64,000 nt of DNA, taken from positions 1,579,729 through 1,643,728 of the forward strand of contig BPGV01000001.1 in the NCBI GenBank assembly GCA_026003215.1, given 5' to 3'. Positions 63,151 to 64,000 of the stretch are shown piece after piece; position 1 is the first letter of the stretch, and every line of letters begins with the position of its first letter. Both the position numbers and the translations under genes were made by a program. Under the pieces are notes generated by a model, which saw nothing but the letters and a program-made list of their open reading frames with translations, was not told where the DNA came from and did no database searches. This stretch comes from Bacteroidia bacterium (GTDB lineage Bacteria > Bacteroidota > Bacteroidia > SpSt-205).

Positions 63151-64000
63151 ATGGCCAAGCGGAAGGGTACTCCAGTTCAGGCTGGGGACAACGGCGCTAC
63201 TGTCGGCTATGAAGTACAGCTCTGGCGGATGGCAGATGCTCTACGGGGCGCCATGGACGCCTCAGAGTACAAACACGTGGTATTGGGGCTTATTTTTCTC
63301 AAACACATATCCGAGGCTTTTGAAGAGCAGCGCGCCTTGATTGAAAAAGTTCAAAAAGAACTTTACGCAGACCCCGAAGACCCCGACGAATACTGTTCCG
63401 AAGGCGTTTTTTGGGTACCCCCTGAGGCCCGGTGGTCCTATATCCAGAGCCAAGCCCGCCAACCCCATATCGGCCAAATCATAGACAAAGCCATGGAGGC
63501 CATAGAGCGGGATAACCCCGCCCTCAAAGGCGTTTTACCCAAAGACTATGCGCGACCTGCTCTGGATAAAAACCGCTTGGGTCAGCTTATAGATTTGATT
63601 AGCTCTGTAAAGGTAGGCGGAAAAAGCGCTGAGGACCGAGATTTCTTAGGGCGGATTTATGAATACTTTTTGGCGCAGTTTGCCAGTGCAGAGGGACGCA
63701 AAGGGGGTGAGTTTTATACCCCGCGGTGTGTAGTTAAGCTGCTGGTGGAGATGATAGAACCCTATTGGGGGCGGGTGTATGACCCCTGCTGCGGTTCGGG
63801 GGGTATGTTTGTGCAGTCGGTAGCGTTTATTCGGGCGCATACGACAGGAAACGGCAACGGCGGCAAAGCCAAAGCCGACCTCTCCATCTACGGCCAGGAG
63901 TCCAACTACACTACTTGGCGCCTCGCTAAAATGAACCTCGCCTTGCGCGGGATTGAAGGCCAAATCAAGCATGGGGATACCCTCCGCGACGATAAGTTCC
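63151..64000 (+). CDS. hsdM: Type I restriction-modification methylase subunit HsdM, 3' end outside window
   Basis: At least 283 residues, open to the window edge. The start [20 protein letters not shown] leads to the N-terminal HsdM helical domain ([38 protein letters not shown]). [20 protein letters not shown] and [14 protein letters not shown] are the methylase linker and motif [21 protein letters not shown] follows. HsdM with HsdS and HsdR forms a type I system; the partners would lie beyond 64000. The motif IV NPPF is also beyond the edge. Confidence 0.93.
   Translation, partial: MAKRKGTPVQAGDNGATVGYEVQLWRMADALRGAMDASEYKHVVLGLIFLKHISEAFEEQRALIEKVQKELYADPEDPDEYCSEGVFWVPPEARWSYIQSQARQPHIGQIIDKAMEAIERDNPALKGVLPKDYARPALDKNRLGQLIDLISSVKVGGKSAEDRDFLGRIYEYFLAQFASAEGRKGGEFYTPRCVVKLLVEMIEPYWGRVYDPCCGSGGMFVQSVAFIRAHTTGNGNGGKAKADLSIYGQESNYTTWRLAKMNLALRGIEGQIKHGDTLRDDKF

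Noticed and set aside
1-64000. tRNA, rRNA or insertion-sequence genes
   Set aside because: I looked for tRNA-like cloverleaf ends, rRNA blocks and DDE or Y1 transposase motifs and saw none that hold up.

Overview
The window looks like chromosome of a Bacteroidota member. Many starts are preceded by the phylum's TAnnTTTG -7 promoter element. A large secreted protein ends in a type IX secretion (T9SS) C-terminal domain, and the carotenoid genes include cruF- and crtD-type genes. GC content is high for the phylum and genes are packed, often overlapping. A hot-spring lineage is plausible, but I cannot name genus or species. I saw no rRNA, tRNA or intact transposase.

Region 1 (1-23.7 kb) is ordinary chromosome and every gene in it reads open. 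It holds a DUF2520 dehydrogenase-like gene, a sphingosine-1-phosphate-lyase-like enzyme, a secreted beta-propeller protein, a periplasmic metal-binding protein, an orphan sensor kinase, an RsmI-like methyltransferase, a giant glycine-rich T9SS protein and recG. A seven-gene overlapping minus-strand operon follows (photolyase, crtB-cruF fusion, crtD, crtI, dph6-like ATPase, exonuclease, glycosyltransferase), then a small SAM-like-domain gene and bioA.

Region 2 (23.9-64 kb) is a defence island. After a DGQHR-domain gene it carries a type I-B-like CRISPR-Cas locus cut in two. cas8-cas7-cas5 lie at 25.2-28.3 kb; cas3-cas1-cas4, an inverted cas2 and a 36-repeat array lie at 54.2-60.6 kb. The 26 kb between holds two helicase/methylase modules. 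Module A is SNF2-DUF3883, AlbA/HATPase, DUF1156 methylase and DUF499 ATPase. Module B is a DrmD-like SNF2 helicase, an Eco57I-type methylase, DUF3800, an orphan antitoxin and a 1687-residue helicase-DUF1998-nuclease; it resembles a rearranged DISARM system. The modules are separated by three tandem ~277-bp units, each opening with a perfect 28-bp palindrome. A GmrSD-like gene and the start of a type I hsdM follow the array.

The least expected pattern is that six island genes (cas8, cas5, cas3, DUF499, the Eco57I methylase and the GmrSD-like gene) are split by nine apparent frameshifts. All nine are one extra base and each can be placed in a homopolymer run. Region 1 has none, although it contains longer runs. 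This is either a localised sequence artefact, decay, or homopolymer-based switching. A second pattern is that many start codons lie only 4-5 nt after a TAnnTTTG element, which suggests leaderless mRNAs and settles several GTG or internal starts.
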